64,000 nt of DNA from Ferdinandcohnia sp047238305 (GCF_047238305.1 NZ_JBDFMO010000001.1:3100001-3164000); one strand, 5' to 3'. Shown: positions 1-9,215, counted from the stretch's first letter. The notes: a model not told the origin generated them from the letters alone. Numbers and translations are program-made.

Positions 1-335
1 TAAAATATTCTACATATACTAGTAGAGTTATAATATCACAATTGTAGATTATTTTCATTAACGAAACTTTCGGATTATGAAATAAATCGAAATCGTTAAG
101 AAAGCAAAATATTTAGCTTTTATCCATTTGAAATAACAAAATTGAATGAATTATCTAAAAATAAATTGACAATGAGTTGTTAGTTATTGTACTATTGTAT
201 ACAAATACACATTGTCCACGATAGATTGTTGTTTGGGGTATATTTCCAGGACTTATTAACAGTCTAAGTTAAGGTAAATGTGCCTATTTTTGTCGGAAGG
301 TGTTTGATTTATGTCAATATACAGGGGTGAAAAAT
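1..335. other. Intergenic leader with GntR-type promoter
   Basis: AT-rich non-coding stretch before the first gene. I see no open frame with a ribosome binding site. It contains a sigma-A-like promoter at 166-195 and a palindromic operator at 195-204, described separately. The rest holds nothing I recognise. Confidence 0.6.
166..206 (+). promoter_or_regulatory. Promoter with TTGTATACAA operator, site 1
   Basis: The -35 is TTGACA at 166-171 and the -10 is TACTAT at 190-195 (18-bp spacer). The perfect palindrome TTGTATACAA at 195-204 begins on the last base of the -10. It fits the general GntR half-site layout GTA-TAC. The same palindrome recurs at four other promoters in the window, including that of the gntR gene at 21771-22457, so I infer that this GntR protein represses here. 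Confidence 0.7.
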
Positions 336-1604
336 ATGAACTGTTCTAAAACAATATCTACAGGTTTTTTGCCACCGCTTCATGGAATTAAAATTGTAGA
401 TTTATCTCAGATTGGAGCTGGCCCGTATGGAACTTCAATGTTGGGGGATATGGGTGCGGACGTAGTAAAAGTTGAATCGCTAGAGGGTGAGAGTTTTAGA
501 TACATCGATAATCTCTTTGGTCATGGCGATAGCGCATACTTTTATGGTGTAAATCGAAGCAAACGTTCACTTACTTTAGACTTAAAAAGCTATGAGGGGC
601 AAGAAGTTCTTCAAAAAATGGTTCGCAATTCAGATGTATTCGTTGTCAGTTTTAAGCCTGAAACTGTGGACAGGTTAGGGATTGGATATGAAAAGCTTTC
701 ACAGCTTAATGACCAACTTATTTACTGCCAAATTACAGCTTTTGGTGAGACTGGACCTAGGGCCCATCAGCCTGGAATGGATATACTAGGTCAAGCACTA
801 GGAGGGATGATGGGCTTAACTGGTGAAAAAGATGGCCCGCCAATTAAGGCAGGGGTTCCAATTGCAGACTTTTTGACTTCTTATTTAGTTGGTTTTTCTG
901 TAAGCGCTGCACTAAGAGCGAGAGATTTAAATGGACGTGGACAGAAAATCAGTTTGAATCTTCTTGATGGTCAAGTTTCTACCTTAGCAAATATCTTAAC
1001 GTACTATAATCGAACCCAGATCCCGGTTCGACCAGAAGGCGGTGGCCACCCTCAATTAGTACCCTATCAGCCATTTCAAGACATTAATGGAGATTATTTC
1101 ATCCTTGCTTGTCTAAACGACGGATTCTGGAGAAGACTTACACATGTAATTGGTAAACCGGAATGGTCAGATGACCAAAGATATGCAAGTAATCCAGACC
1201 GGGTTAAGAATCGTCAAGAGCTGATCTCAATCCTCTCTGAGATTTTTGCACAAAAGCAGGCATCTTATTGGTTAGAAAAACTTGATTCCGCGGGTGTTCC
1301 TTGTAGCCCAGTCAATCGTTTAGAAGATGTATTTACGGATCCTCAAGTAGTCCATAATGAATCGATTATTAATCTACAGCATCCGAAACACGGAGATTAT
1401 CCTGTTCCAAACATCCCGATCCGTATGCATGGGACACCGGCTCAACCCCGAGGATACGCCCCTCGTCTTGGTGAACATAGTCGAGAAGTATTGGCAGAGT
1501 ATGGTTATACGACTAAAGAAATAGATCAGCTGATTAATGAAGGTATTGTTACTGAGTTCGAGGATAAAATGGCGAGTACTGGATCTTCAAAAGCGAAGGA
1601 ATGA
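336..1604 (+). CDS. CaiB/BaiF family III CoA-transferase
   Basis: Family III CoA-transferase of 422 aa, which moves CoA between acyl-CoA and carboxylate in the cytoplasm. The N-terminal segment LHGIKIVDLSQIGAGPYGT and the GADVVKVE motif are typical. The catalytic aspartate is seen as Asp149 in the context PGMDILGQA. The length is normal. I chose ATG 336 because AGGGGTGA at 323-330 gives proper spacing; an upstream in-frame GTG at 300 abuts its own purine run and is less likely. The gene sits directly behind operator site 1 and 164 bp before the hydratase/synthetase fusion, so it probably activates the pathway substrate or recycles CoA from a product. The acyl substrate cannot be told from sequence. 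Confidence 0.9.
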   Translation: MNCSKTISTGFLPPLHGIKIVDLSQIGAGPYGTSMLGDMGADVVKVESLEGESFRYIDNLFGHGDSAYFYGVNRSKRSLTLDLKSYEGQEVLQKMVRNSDVFVVSFKPETVDRLGIGYEKLSQLNDQLIYCQITAFGETGPRAHQPGMDILGQALGGMMGLTGEKDGPPIKAGVPIADFLTSYLVGFSVSAALRARDLNGRGQKISLNLLDGQVSTLANILTYYNRTQIPVRPEGGGHPQLVPYQPFQDINGDYFILACLNDGFWRRLTHVIGKPEWSDDQRYASNPDRVKNRQELISILSEIFAQKQASYWLEKLDSAGVPCSPVNRLEDVFTDPQVVHNESIINLQHPKHGDYPVPNIPIRMHGTPAQPRGYAPRLGEHSREVLAEYGYTTKEIDQLINEGIVTEFEDKMASTGSSKAKE

Positions 1605-1623
1605 GTTTTGGTAGATATATAGA

Positions 1624-1655
1624 GGCATACATGGAGATAGTTTTTTCTGTATGCC
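1624..1655 (+). terminator. Weak hairpin after CoA-transferase gene
   Basis: Inverted repeat GGCATACA (1624-1631) and TGTATGCC (1648-1655) with a 16-nt loop containing a T-run. No T-tract follows the stem, so it may be a weak terminator or a pause/processing hairpin. Confidence 0.35.
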
Positions 1656-1768
1656 CTGGTTGTTATTATTGCCATTTTCAATCGAAAGTACATCATTCAT
1701 TTTTATAAACTACATTTAACATTTACATTTCAAAAATATAAAAGGATTTAATGAAAGGAGAATGAAAA

Positions 1769-4306
1769 ATGGAACTCAAAGTAACAAAATATGAAATACG
1801 AGAAGATGGAATTGCTACAGTTTGGTTGCACCGTCCAGGTCGAGGAAACTCATGGACGAATCGAATGAATGCAGAGTATCGTTGGATTATGTCCATTCTT
1901 GATGCGAATCCAGAAGTTCGGGTGGTGGTGGTAACTGGAACTGGAAAGCAATTTTGTGTAGGTGCTGACACGAAAGCACTTGATTTCTATACAGAGTCAG
2001 AAGAGGTCTACTCGGAAACGGTTAAGAATGCCGAATATGCATTGCCTGGATATGGGGTAAACCCGCAGTTTGATCATGATTTGGTTTGGCATTGGGGGTT
2101 GCGCGTGCCTGTAATTGCAGCCATAAATGGTGCTTGCGCGGGTATTGCCGTTGCAATAGCAAATTTTTGCGATCTTCGCTATGCTGCAGCCGGCGCGAAG
2201 TTCACAACGGCTACACCAAGGTTAGGGTTACCTGCTGAGTATGGATTATCGTGGACGTTACCGCGTATAGTTGGAGTTACAAATGCTGCTGAAATCCTAT
2301 TCACAGGAAAAATTACGACCTCTGAAGAAATGTATCGAATGGGATTTTTAAATGGTGTTTTTCCTAGAGGTGAGGAATTCCTTGATAAGGTTTATGAAGT
2401 TGCAAAGTACATTGCTACACAGGTATCACCTACAGCTGCAACTATTACTAAAAGACAACTATATTCAGAGCTGTTAAGGAATGATGTCGGCGCCTCAATT
2501 GAAGATTCAAAAGGGTATATCGGTGCCTTAATGCATAAACCAGATTTTACCGAGGGGGTAACTGCTATGGCAGAGAGACGAGAGCCACGATTCGGCCCAC
2601 GTGAAGACCTTCCTCCGCTTGAACAAATCCTTGAGGAAGAAAAGGCACAGTTAACGAAAGGTAATCCCAAAAGTTCGAAATTGGAGAATAATCGATGGGG
2701 TAGGGAGACCTCCGAGAAGCTCGTTAAGGGTAGAAAATTACGTGTATATTCAAAAAGGCCTCGAACTGTCGCTGAATTTCTCATTGATGCCCGCAGATGG
2801 AGTGAAAGGACGCATGCGATACAAGGAGATGTTCGTCTAACATTTGCGGAACATGAAAAAGCAGTTGCTCGTGTAGCGAATTGGATGAAAAGTCATGGAA
2901 TTAAAGAAGGGACACGTGTTGCGATGCTGGCACGAAATCGATTGGAGTGTTCGATTGCCTTTTGGGCTTCACACTGTCTTGGAGCAGTCGTTGTCCTAGG
3001 TAATCCATGGTGGAGTGAAGCAGAGGTGGACAGAGCGCTGGAATTTTCAACCCCAAAGATGGTTTTATGTGATAAAGAAACCATAAAGCTTCTTCCAGAG
3101 GGAATGACCGGTACGTTGGTAGAGGATCTTACTGACTTGCTTCTAGGAAATGAAGCGCCTCCACTTCCTCAAGCAAAGGTGGACGAGGATGCACCAGCGC
3201 TTATAGCGTTTACCTCTGGTACGACAGGTTCGGCCAAAGGTGTCATCTTATCCCAACGTTCGATTGTCAATAACATCCAGAACATGCTTGTTGCACAGAA
3301 ACGTTTACCAAATGAAATTGATCCAAATCGGCCACAAAGAGTTACATTACTTACATTACCGCTTTTCCATGGGGCAGGTATCCAGGTTCTGACTGCGTCG
3401 CTGCTAACTGGTGCAAAACTTGTCTATCAGGCTGGCCGCTTTAATGCAGAGGAAGTGATGAGATTAATAGAAAAAGAGAAGATTACAACTTGGGGTGCAG
3501 TTCCCACAATGGTGCTCCGTGTGATGAACCACCCAGATTTCACTAAACAGGATTTATCAAGTTTAACATCGATTCAAGTCGGTGGTTCTGCTGCCGATGC
3601 TGATTTTCGCCAAAAAGTAAATGAAGCGTTTCTATCCTTAAAATCAGGTGGTGGGTCTGGCTCATTATATGGGCTCCAAGAAGGCGGGGGATTACTCGCA
3701 ATGGGAAGCTCAAAGCAGCTAGAGGATCGTCCTGGTTGTGTAGGTAAATTATTGCCAGTAGTTGATGTCAAGATCCTCGACCCTGATGAAGAGGGAAATG
3801 GGGAGATTCTTGTGCAGACTCCTGGAATGATGAGCGGCTATTTAGGGAATGAAGAGTCACCAATCGATGAAGAAGGTTTTTTACATACCGGAGATGTAGG
3901 CCATGTTAGTGAGGACGGTTACCTATATCTTAGTGGTCGTAAAAAGGAAATCATTATTCGAGGAGGAGAAAATATCTCCAGTGTACATGTCGAGCAGGCC
4001 CTTATTAGCCATCCAGCAGTGGCAGAAGTAACAGTTATCGGCTTGCCACACGAGGTAATGGGTGAAGAAGTCGGTGCAGTTATCGTCACTCGTTTGGATG
4101 CTAAAGTTACAATTGATGAGCTATTAAATCATGCTAAGAGTAGCCTTGGACGTTTCCAATTGCCTACCAAATGGTGGATTAGTCGTTCACCATTGCCGAC
4201 AAATGCAATGGGTAAAGTTGTACGAAAAGAAGTGCAGAGACTTTGGATTGAACAAGGTGGTCAAAATATTGTTGAATTTGATGAGGCTTCATCTAATAGA
4301 AGCTAA
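1769..4306 (+). CDS. Fused enoyl-CoA hydratase / acyl-CoA synthetase
   Basis: An 845-aa two-domain protein. Residues 1 to about 265 are a crotonase-fold hydratase/isomerase: the oxyanion-hole segments GKQFCVGAD and GACAGIAVA are present, as is PAEYGLSW, typical of one EchA-like subgroup. After a polar linker, about 325-840 is an ATP-dependent acyl-CoA synthetase: P-loop FTSGTTGSAKG near 480-490, the SGRKKEIIIRGGENIS hinge near 720-735, and the C-terminal catalytic lysine in NAMGK near 815. The start is clear (GAAAGGAGAATG upstream). One chain would both make an acyl-CoA and hydrate an enoyl-CoA. Both halves look complete, so it is a fusion and not a decayed gene. Separate proteins are the rule for these families; the substrate is unknown. 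Confidence 0.9.
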   Translation: MELKVTKYEIREDGIATVWLHRPGRGNSWTNRMNAEYRWIMSILDANPEVRVVVVTGTGKQFCVGADTKALDFYTESEEVYSETVKNAEYALPGYGVNPQFDHDLVWHWGLRVPVIAAINGACAGIAVAIANFCDLRYAAAGAKFTTATPRLGLPAEYGLSWTLPRIVGVTNAAEILFTGKITTSEEMYRMGFLNGVFPRGEEFLDKVYEVAKYIATQVSPTAATITKRQLYSELLRNDVGASIEDSKGYIGALMHKPDFTEGVTAMAERREPRFGPREDLPPLEQILEEEKAQLTKGNPKSSKLENNRWGRETSEKLVKGRKLRVYSKRPRTVAEFLIDARRWSERTHAIQGDVRLTFAEHEKAVARVANWMKSHGIKEGTRVAMLARNRLECSIAFWASHCLGAVVVLGNPWWSEAEVDRALEFSTPKMVLCDKETIKLLPEGMTGTLVEDLTDLLLGNEAPPLPQAKVDEDAPALIAFTSGTTGSAKGVILSQRSIVNNIQNMLVAQKRLPNEIDPNRPQRVTLLTLPLFHGAGIQVLTASLLTGAKLVYQAGRFNAEEVMRLIEKEKITTWGAVPTMVLRVMNHPDFTKQDLSSLTSIQVGGSAADADFRQKVNEAFLSLKSGGGSGSLYGLQEGGGLLAMGSSKQLEDRPGCVGKLLPVVDVKILDPDEEGNGEILVQTPGMMSGYLGNEESPIDEEGFLHTGDVGHVSEDGYLYLSGRKKEIIIRGGENISSVHVEQALISHPAVAEVTVIGLPHEVMGEEVGAVIVTRLDAKVTIDELLNHAKSSLGRFQLPTKWWISRSPLPTNAMGKVVRKEVQRLWIEQGGQNIVEFDEASSNRS

Positions 4307-4413
4307 GAGTCAGCAGGAGCAGATAACATTAACTGAAAAAAAAGAGAAAATATTCTTGATTGCTCTTGTATAAAAGAAGTTTAAGAACTTTCGGTAGGTA
4401 AAGTAACCAAAAA

Positions 4414-4453
4414 ATAGAAAAGGAAATCCTCGTATTTGGATTTCCTTTTCTAT
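4414..4453 (+). terminator. Intrinsic terminator of the fusion gene
   Basis: Perfect 16-bp inverted repeat (4414-4429 with 4438-4453) around an 8-nt loop. The distal arm is T-rich and is followed by TTCTC. It ends the CoA-transferase/fusion transcript and insulates the next promoter. Confidence 0.85.
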
Positions 4454-4530
4454 TTCTCTAAATGCTCATTCTAATTCCCTATGAGGTAAAAAAAGAAATG
4501 ATTAAAAATAGTGAATTATCAAAAAAGTCA

Positions 4531-4566
4531 TTGACTAATCACGAGATTCGTATTATTGTATACAAT
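4531..4566 (+). promoter_or_regulatory. Promoter with TTGTATACAA operator, site 2
   Basis: TTGACT (-35) at 4531-4536, -10 candidates TATTAT 4551-4556 or TATTGT 4554-4559, and the perfect 12-bp palindrome ATTGTATACAAT at 4555-4566 over the -10/start region. It lies upstream of the ABC importer operon and is inferred to bind the GntR regulator encoded at 21771-22457. Confidence 0.7.
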
Positions 4567-4868
4567 AAGAAGTTCATATAGTTTTTTATCTTTATCATCT
4601 CATGCTAGACGATTCAATGGAGGCATTTAAAGATAACGAACGAATTCAAAAAAGTTTGCTAGGTTTTCAGAAAAAAGTTGAACACCGTTGTCGTACATAC
4701 GTTATAAATCGGACTAGCAGAACATCCATGTTGAAGTACGCTAAGTTTTTACCTTTCCCATATTTTATACGTTATTAACAATATAAATGGTAGCGATTAC
4801 ATAAGATCTGAATCAACTAAAAGTAAGTAAAGGTTTTTTTCAGCTTCCAAAGGGAAAGGAGGAGCATT

Positions 4869-4937
4869 ATGCGAAGTATACATTACACCAAAGAAATACT
4901 CAATATGTTGGAACGCATTGTTCTATCAGGTAGGTAA
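4869..4937 (+). CDS. Possible 22-aa leader peptide
   Basis: A 22-codon frame (MRSIHYTKEILNMLE...) with a very strong AAAGGAGGAG ribosome binding site at 4856-4865, ending 23 nt before the ABC ATPase start. The strong site suggests it is really translated. It could be a leader peptide that couples translation to the ABC genes, or the surviving 5' end of a lost gene. I recognise no family. Confidence 0.35.
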   Translation: MRSIHYTKEILNMLERIVLSGR

Positions 4938-4960
4938 TTTAGTTTAAAGGAGGAACTTGT

Positions 4961-5833
4961 ATGAGTGGTGCAATAAAATTCAGCCCTACAGAAGATTTGG
5001 AAATAAATGAAACGATGATGAAGAGAGATAAGAAAGATCAAGGGGAAATCAAAATTCAAATAAGCGATGTAAGCAAGTTGTTTCGAACCTCAAAGGGAAC
5101 CATCGAAGCTTTGCAATCAAACAATTTGGAGATTAAGCGGGGTGAATTCTGTGTGATTGTTGGACCTAGTGGATGTGGAAAAACAACATTGCTGCGGACA
5201 TTAGCAGACTTGGAAACAGCAACGAGCGGTAAGATTCATATCAATCGAGAAAATGACGAACGCCCTTTAACATCAATGGTGTTTCAAGAACAATCTATTT
5301 TTCCGTGGATGACTGTAAGGAAAAATGTGGAATATGGTTTAAAAAACCGTGGCATACCCCGCAAGGAGCGTGATGAAATTTCAAGTAATTGGATTGAGAA
5401 GGTGGGGTTAAGTCGTTTCAAAGATGCATATCCACACCAACTTTCCGGAGGTATGAAGCAACGAGTTAGTATTGCTCGTGCGTTTGCTAATGATCCTGAA
5501 GTACTCCTAATGGATGAACCGTTTTCAGCTTTAGATGAGCAAAATAAAACCATTTTACAGCAAGAATTACTTCGAATTTGTGAGGAAACAAAAAAAACTG
5601 TTGTATTTATCACTCACTCTATTGATGAAGCAATTATCCTTGGTGATCGCATTTTTGTTATGACCGCTGCTCCAGGACGTATCAAACATGAATTTAAAGT
5701 ACCTTTTTCTCGGCCAAGAGAGGTCCTGAAAATGAGGGCGAATCCACTTTACGGTGAATTGCAGGAAAAAATATGGGAGCAAATACATGACGAAGTGCAA
5801 AAAGCGAGAGAATTAGAGGTGAAAAAGAAATGA
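4961..5833 (+). CDS. ABC transporter ATPase, nitrate/taurine/sulfonate type
   Basis: 290-aa ATP-binding subunit of a NitT/TauT (SsuB/TauB-like) importer. Walker A GPSGCGKT is at about 68-75, the signature LSGGMKQR at about 160-167 and Walker B LLMDEP at about 181-186, followed by the switch histidine in FITHSIDEA. The ribosome binding site AAAGGAGGAA precedes ATG 4961. A polar N-terminal extension of about 28 residues comes before the domain. The stop overlaps the permease start by 4 bp (ATGA), so the genes are translationally coupled. Similar systems import sulfonates, nitrate, thiamine precursors or aromatic acids. The catabolic surroundings favour import of the pathway substrate. Confidence 0.92.
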   Translation: MSGAIKFSPTEDLEINETMMKRDKKDQGEIKIQISDVSKLFRTSKGTIEALQSNNLEIKRGEFCVIVGPSGCGKTTLLRTLADLETATSGKIHINRENDERPLTSMVFQEQSIFPWMTVRKNVEYGLKNRGIPRKERDEISSNWIEKVGLSRFKDAYPHQLSGGMKQRVSIARAFANDPEVLLMDEPFSALDEQNKTILQQELLRICEETKKTVVFITHSIDEAIILGDRIFVMTAAPGRIKHEFKVPFSRPREVLKMRANPLYGELQEKIWEQIHDEVQKARELEVKKK

Positions 5834-6585
5834 ATGCGAATCTTTCAGAGCGAATTGTTAAGATTCTTTCACCGATCGTATTGTTGCTAATTTGGGAGTT
5901 ATGTGCACGTATGAATTGGATTGATGCTCGTTTTTTTCCACCTCCAACGAAGGTGATTCAAGTTCTATTCCATTTGTTAGGGACTGGTGAATTATGGGAG
6001 CATCTTTCTGCCAGCTTATACCGTGTCCTTTCTGGGTTTGCAATAGGATCCATTGCAGGTATTATCCTTGGCATAATCATGGGAATGTCACGTTGGGTAC
6101 GGGCTATAGTAGATCCAATTATAGCGTCATTGTACCCTATTCCGAAAAGTGCTCTTGTTCCATTATTTTTACTTATTTTTGGCTTAGGAGAAGCTTCAAA
6201 GGTCGCAATTGTTACTTTTGGTGTATTCTTTTTAGTCTTAATCAACACACAAGCAGGTGTGTTACAAATAAGCAAAATCCATTTTGATGTAGGTAAGAAC
6301 TTTTCTGCGTCACGGCTCAGAGTTTTTACCACCATTGCTCTTCCAGGCTCCCTTCCACTTATCATAACAGGTCTAAAATTGGCTTTAGGTATGGGGCTAG
6401 TGTTGGTTGTTGTAGCTGAAATGGTTGGAGCAAAAAGTGGGATTGGATATATGATTATGAACGCTTGGAATATATTTGCAATAGAACAGATGTATGTTGG
6501 ACTCATAATAACCTCGATACTTGGCTATGTATCTACCCTTCTTTTAGATGAGGCTGAGAGATTGCTAGTTCCAGGGAAGAATTAA
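5830..6585 (+). CDS. ABC transporter permease, NitT/TauT type
   Basis: 251-aa inner-membrane permease of the BPD_transp_1 (SsuC/TauC-like) family with about six hydrophobic helices. The EAA-type loop is seen in KNFSASRLRVFTTIALPGSLPLI-type spacing near residues 155-180, the segment that contacts the ATPase. It overlaps the ATPase gene by 4 bp and is followed 34 bp later by the binding protein, so all three are one transporter. Confidence 0.92.
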   Translation: MNANLSERIVKILSPIVLLLIWELCARMNWIDARFFPPPTKVIQVLFHLLGTGELWEHLSASLYRVLSGFAIGSIAGIILGIIMGMSRWVRAIVDPIIASLYPIPKSALVPLFLLIFGLGEASKVAIVTFGVFFLVLINTQAGVLQISKIHFDVGKNFSASRLRVFTTIALPGSLPLIITGLKLALGMGLVLVVVAEMVGAKSGIGYMIMNAWNIFAIEQMYVGLIITSILGYVSTLLLDEAERLLVPGKN

Positions 6586-6619
6586 AATCTTAATATTCAT
6601 TGAAAGGGGAATGGAATGG

Positions 6620-7690
6620 ATGAATTTTAAATTAAAAGGAACTACCTTGCAAAAATTATGTTTTTCTGCGGGGATTGCACTTCTACTCTTTATGCTTGCT
6701 GGTTGTGGAGAAACCTCAGATCCTACTTCAACAAAAGAGCCTGACTCGAACAAGATCGACAAAGTTAAGGTCGGACACGTAGGTTCAGTAAGTGATGCTG
6801 GAATATACATTGGAATTGAAAAGGGGTATTTCAAGGAAGAGGGATTAGACATAGAGACAGTGCAGTTCGATAGTGGGAGTAAAATGATTGCTCCGCTAAG
6901 TTCAGGGGATCTTGATGTAGGGGGTGGTGCTATTAGTGCAGGACTTTTTAATGCTATTAATAGTGGGATTAATGTCCGTATTGTAGCGGATAAAGGAAGT
7001 ACTTTTAAAGATTTTGGCTATCAGGCAATTGTGGTGGACAGTAAACAGATTGATCAGCTAAAACGTCCAAAAGACTTTAAAAACAAGAAAATTGGAATTT
7101 TGGGAAATGGAACGGCACCGGAAGCAGCTTTAAATAAGTGGCTGCAACAAGATGGCATTTCTATCGATGATGTACAAGTCGAAACAATCCCTTTATCAAA
7201 TATGGGAGTTGCCCTTTCAACTGGAGCAATTGATGCAGCACAAATGGTAGAACCAGCCTTAACATCAGCAGTTGAAGAAGGTTTTGGGAAGGTACTAGTA
7301 CGAGATGATGAGTTCTGGCCAGACCATATGATAGGCGCTTTAATGTATGCGGAAACATTTGCTAAAAAAACAGATATTGCTGAGCGCTTTATGGTTGCAT
7401 ACCTTAAAGGTATCCGAGATTATGATGAAGCATTTGTTGATAAAAATGAAGAAAAGCGTAAAGAAGTAATAGATATCCTCATGAAACATGGGAAAATTGA
7501 AGATCCATCAATTTATGACAAGATGGTTATGGCAGGTTTAAGCCCGAATGGAGAATTAAATCTCGACACAATGGAAGAAGATCAGGAGTATTTTCTGTCA
7601 ACTGGTACTCAGGATAAGCCTTTAGATTTAGACAAAGTAGTAGATACTAGTTTTGTAGAAAAAGCCGTGGAGAAACTTGGGCGAAAGTAA
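6620..7690 (+). CDS. ABC transporter substrate-binding lipoprotein
   Basis: 356-aa solute-binding protein of the NMT1/SsuA-like family, partner of the ATPase and permease just upstream. A signal peptide ends in lipobox LAGC, so the mature protein is lipid-anchored outside the membrane. The KVGHVGSVSDAGIYIGIEKG start of the mature domain is typical. I chose ATG 6620 because AAAGGGG at 6603-6609 is well spaced from it; an in-frame ATG at 6611 is too close. Ligand unknown. Confidence 0.9.
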   Translation: MNFKLKGTTLQKLCFSAGIALLLFMLAGCGETSDPTSTKEPDSNKIDKVKVGHVGSVSDAGIYIGIEKGYFKEEGLDIETVQFDSGSKMIAPLSSGDLDVGGGAISAGLFNAINSGINVRIVADKGSTFKDFGYQAIVVDSKQIDQLKRPKDFKNKKIGILGNGTAPEAALNKWLQQDGISIDDVQVETIPLSNMGVALSTGAIDAAQMVEPALTSAVEEGFGKVLVRDDEFWPDHMIGALMYAETFAKKTDIAERFMVAYLKGIRDYDEAFVDKNEEKRKEVIDILMKHGKIEDPSIYDKMVMAGLSPNGELNLDTMEEDQEYFLSTGTQDKPLDLDKVVDTSFVEKAVEKLGRK

Positions 7691-7832
7691 AACTTTTTCA
7701 GTAATCCTTTTTTCTTTGGGAAAATATTTTCATTTAATTCAGAATTTTAATAATTACATTTTGATACCAATCTACTTAAAAGCTTTATTTTACTAATATG
7801 GAAATAAAATAAAAAATGATAGGAGAATCACT

Positions 7833-9050
7833 ATGAAATCATTGTACCCAAATCTTGATTTATCTTCACTGGAATTTAAACAGAATGCCTATAAAATTTA
7901 TAAAGAACTTCGAGAACATGATCCAGTTCACGAAATTACTATGCCAAATGGACAAAGGACATGGCTAATCACTAGATATAATGATGCAGTGAATGTCTTA
8001 AAAGATAATGAGCGCTTTACAAAAAGAGTGCATTATTTTAATCCAGATCAATATGCTTCGTTATTGCCTGAGAAAGAAATGAACCTAGTCAGCCGGCACA
8101 TGCTCTATACGGATAAGCCCGATCATACTCGTCTTCGTTCCATAGCTTCGAATGCATTTACCCCACGAATGATTAATGGGATGAGTAAAGAAATTCAAGA
8201 GCTGACAAACGAATTACTGGATCCAATTGAAGAGAGAGGAAGTATGGAAGTAGTCAATGATTTCGCTTTTATGCTACCAGCTGCTGTTATCAGTCGGATA
8301 CTTGGGATTCCTCAAGAGGATTACAGTTTGATTAGAAAATGGTCCGATGATTACATGACAGCTTCTCAAAATTTTGGAAATCTAAAATCCATTTATCAAT
8401 CCTTGAATGAATTCAGACTCTATATTGATGAACTGGTTGCCAGTAGAAAGAAAAATCCTAAATCTGATCTAACAAGCCTTCTTGTCCAGGCTCATGTTAA
8501 TGGAGATAGGTTAAACTCCGAAGAACTAGCTTCCACGATTTTTGTGCTTATTGTAGCCGGCCATGAAACAACAGGTAGTTTGATCAGCAGTGGTTTGTTC
8601 GCTCTCCTGCAAAATCCTGATCAAATGCGTTTGTGGAAAGATGACCCAACTGTCGCTTCTACTGCTATTGATGAATTGGTGAGGTATTACAGTCCTCTTG
8701 AGTTTGCAACAAGCCGTGTGGCACTCCAAGATTTTACTTGGTATGACAAAAATATTGAAAGAGGAGATGTAATGTTTGTCGGAATCGCTTCTGCCAATAG
8801 GGATACTGAGATATTTGAAGATCCCGATTACTTGGATATTACACGAAAAAAAAATAAACATATTGGTTTTGGAAATGGCATACATTTTTGCCTGGGGGCA
8901 CCCCTTGCCCGTTTAGAAGGGGATATTGCGATAACGACCATTTTGAAGAGGTTTCCTAATCTCCGAGTAGAAGGAACACTTGAAGAACTCAAGTGGAAAA
9001 CGGGGGTGGTAGTATCGAGAGGTTTGGAGCAGTTACCAGTACGCCTCTAA
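7833..9050 (+). CDS. Cytochrome P450
   Basis: 405-aa soluble bacterial P450 of the CypX class; it would insert one oxygen atom into the substrate. Visible are the I-helix oxygen-binding segment AGHETTG (about 241-247), the ExxR motif ELVR (about 281-284), and the heme loop FGNGIHFCLG with the cysteine ligand at residue 353. It is full length. The ribosome binding site ATAGGAGAAT precedes the start. No ferredoxin or reductase gene is nearby, so electrons must come from partners elsewhere. Alcohol and aldehyde dehydrogenase genes follow, which suggests stepwise oxidation C-H to alcohol to aldehyde to acid. Substrate unknown. Confidence 0.93.
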   Translation: MKSLYPNLDLSSLEFKQNAYKIYKELREHDPVHEITMPNGQRTWLITRYNDAVNVLKDNERFTKRVHYFNPDQYASLLPEKEMNLVSRHMLYTDKPDHTRLRSIASNAFTPRMINGMSKEIQELTNELLDPIEERGSMEVVNDFAFMLPAAVISRILGIPQEDYSLIRKWSDDYMTASQNFGNLKSIYQSLNEFRLYIDELVASRKKNPKSDLTSLLVQAHVNGDRLNSEELASTIFVLIVAGHETTGSLISSGLFALLQNPDQMRLWKDDPTVASTAIDELVRYYSPLEFATSRVALQDFTWYDKNIERGDVMFVGIASANRDTEIFEDPDYLDITRKKNKHIGFGNGIHFCLGAPLARLEGDIAITTILKRFPNLRVEGTLEELKWKTGVVVSRGLEQLPVRL

Positions 9051-9070
9051 TGTGGTGAAATAAAACAAGA

Positions 9071-9120
9071 GAACCTGTTTATTCCGTTATACATGCGGCT
9101 TGGCAGGTTCATTTATTATT
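9071..9120 (+). terminator. Hairpin after P450 gene
   Basis: GAACCTG (9071-9077) pairs with CAGGTTC (9104-9110), with an inner CCG/CGG pairing, followed by the T-rich ATTTATTATTTT. Probable terminator, though the loop is long. Confidence 0.55.
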
Positions 9121-9186
9121 TTGATTGTGCGAACTGCCCGTGTTCTTTTTTCAAAGCACATCACTAAAAGGTCTTACAAGATTTTG

Positions 9187-9198
9187 ATATACGTATAT
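9187..9198. promoter_or_regulatory. 12-bp palindrome before aldehyde dehydrogenase
   Basis: Perfect palindrome ATATACGTATAT immediately upstream of the ribosome binding site GAGGAGG (9203-9209). It differs at the centre from the TTGTATACAA sites. It may be an operator or part of a -10 region; the evidence is only the symmetry and position. Confidence 0.3.
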
Positions 9199-9215
9199 AA
9201 CCGAGGAGGATGACC

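Larger units (their letters stand above)
4307..4868. other. Intergenic region and long leader of ABC operon
   Basis: Contains the terminator at 4414-4453, promoter and operator at 4531-4566, then about 300 nt of leader before the first good ribosome binding site. Within the leader, 4602-4778 is an open frame of 58 codons (start MLDDSMEAFKDNERIQ, end FPYFIRY) with no ribosome binding site. It may be a gene remnant or chance. Confidence 0.5.

Noticed and set aside
5958..6506. Long minus-strand open frame opposite the ABC permease
   Set aside because: Shadow of a well-supported membrane protein gene; no ribosome binding site.
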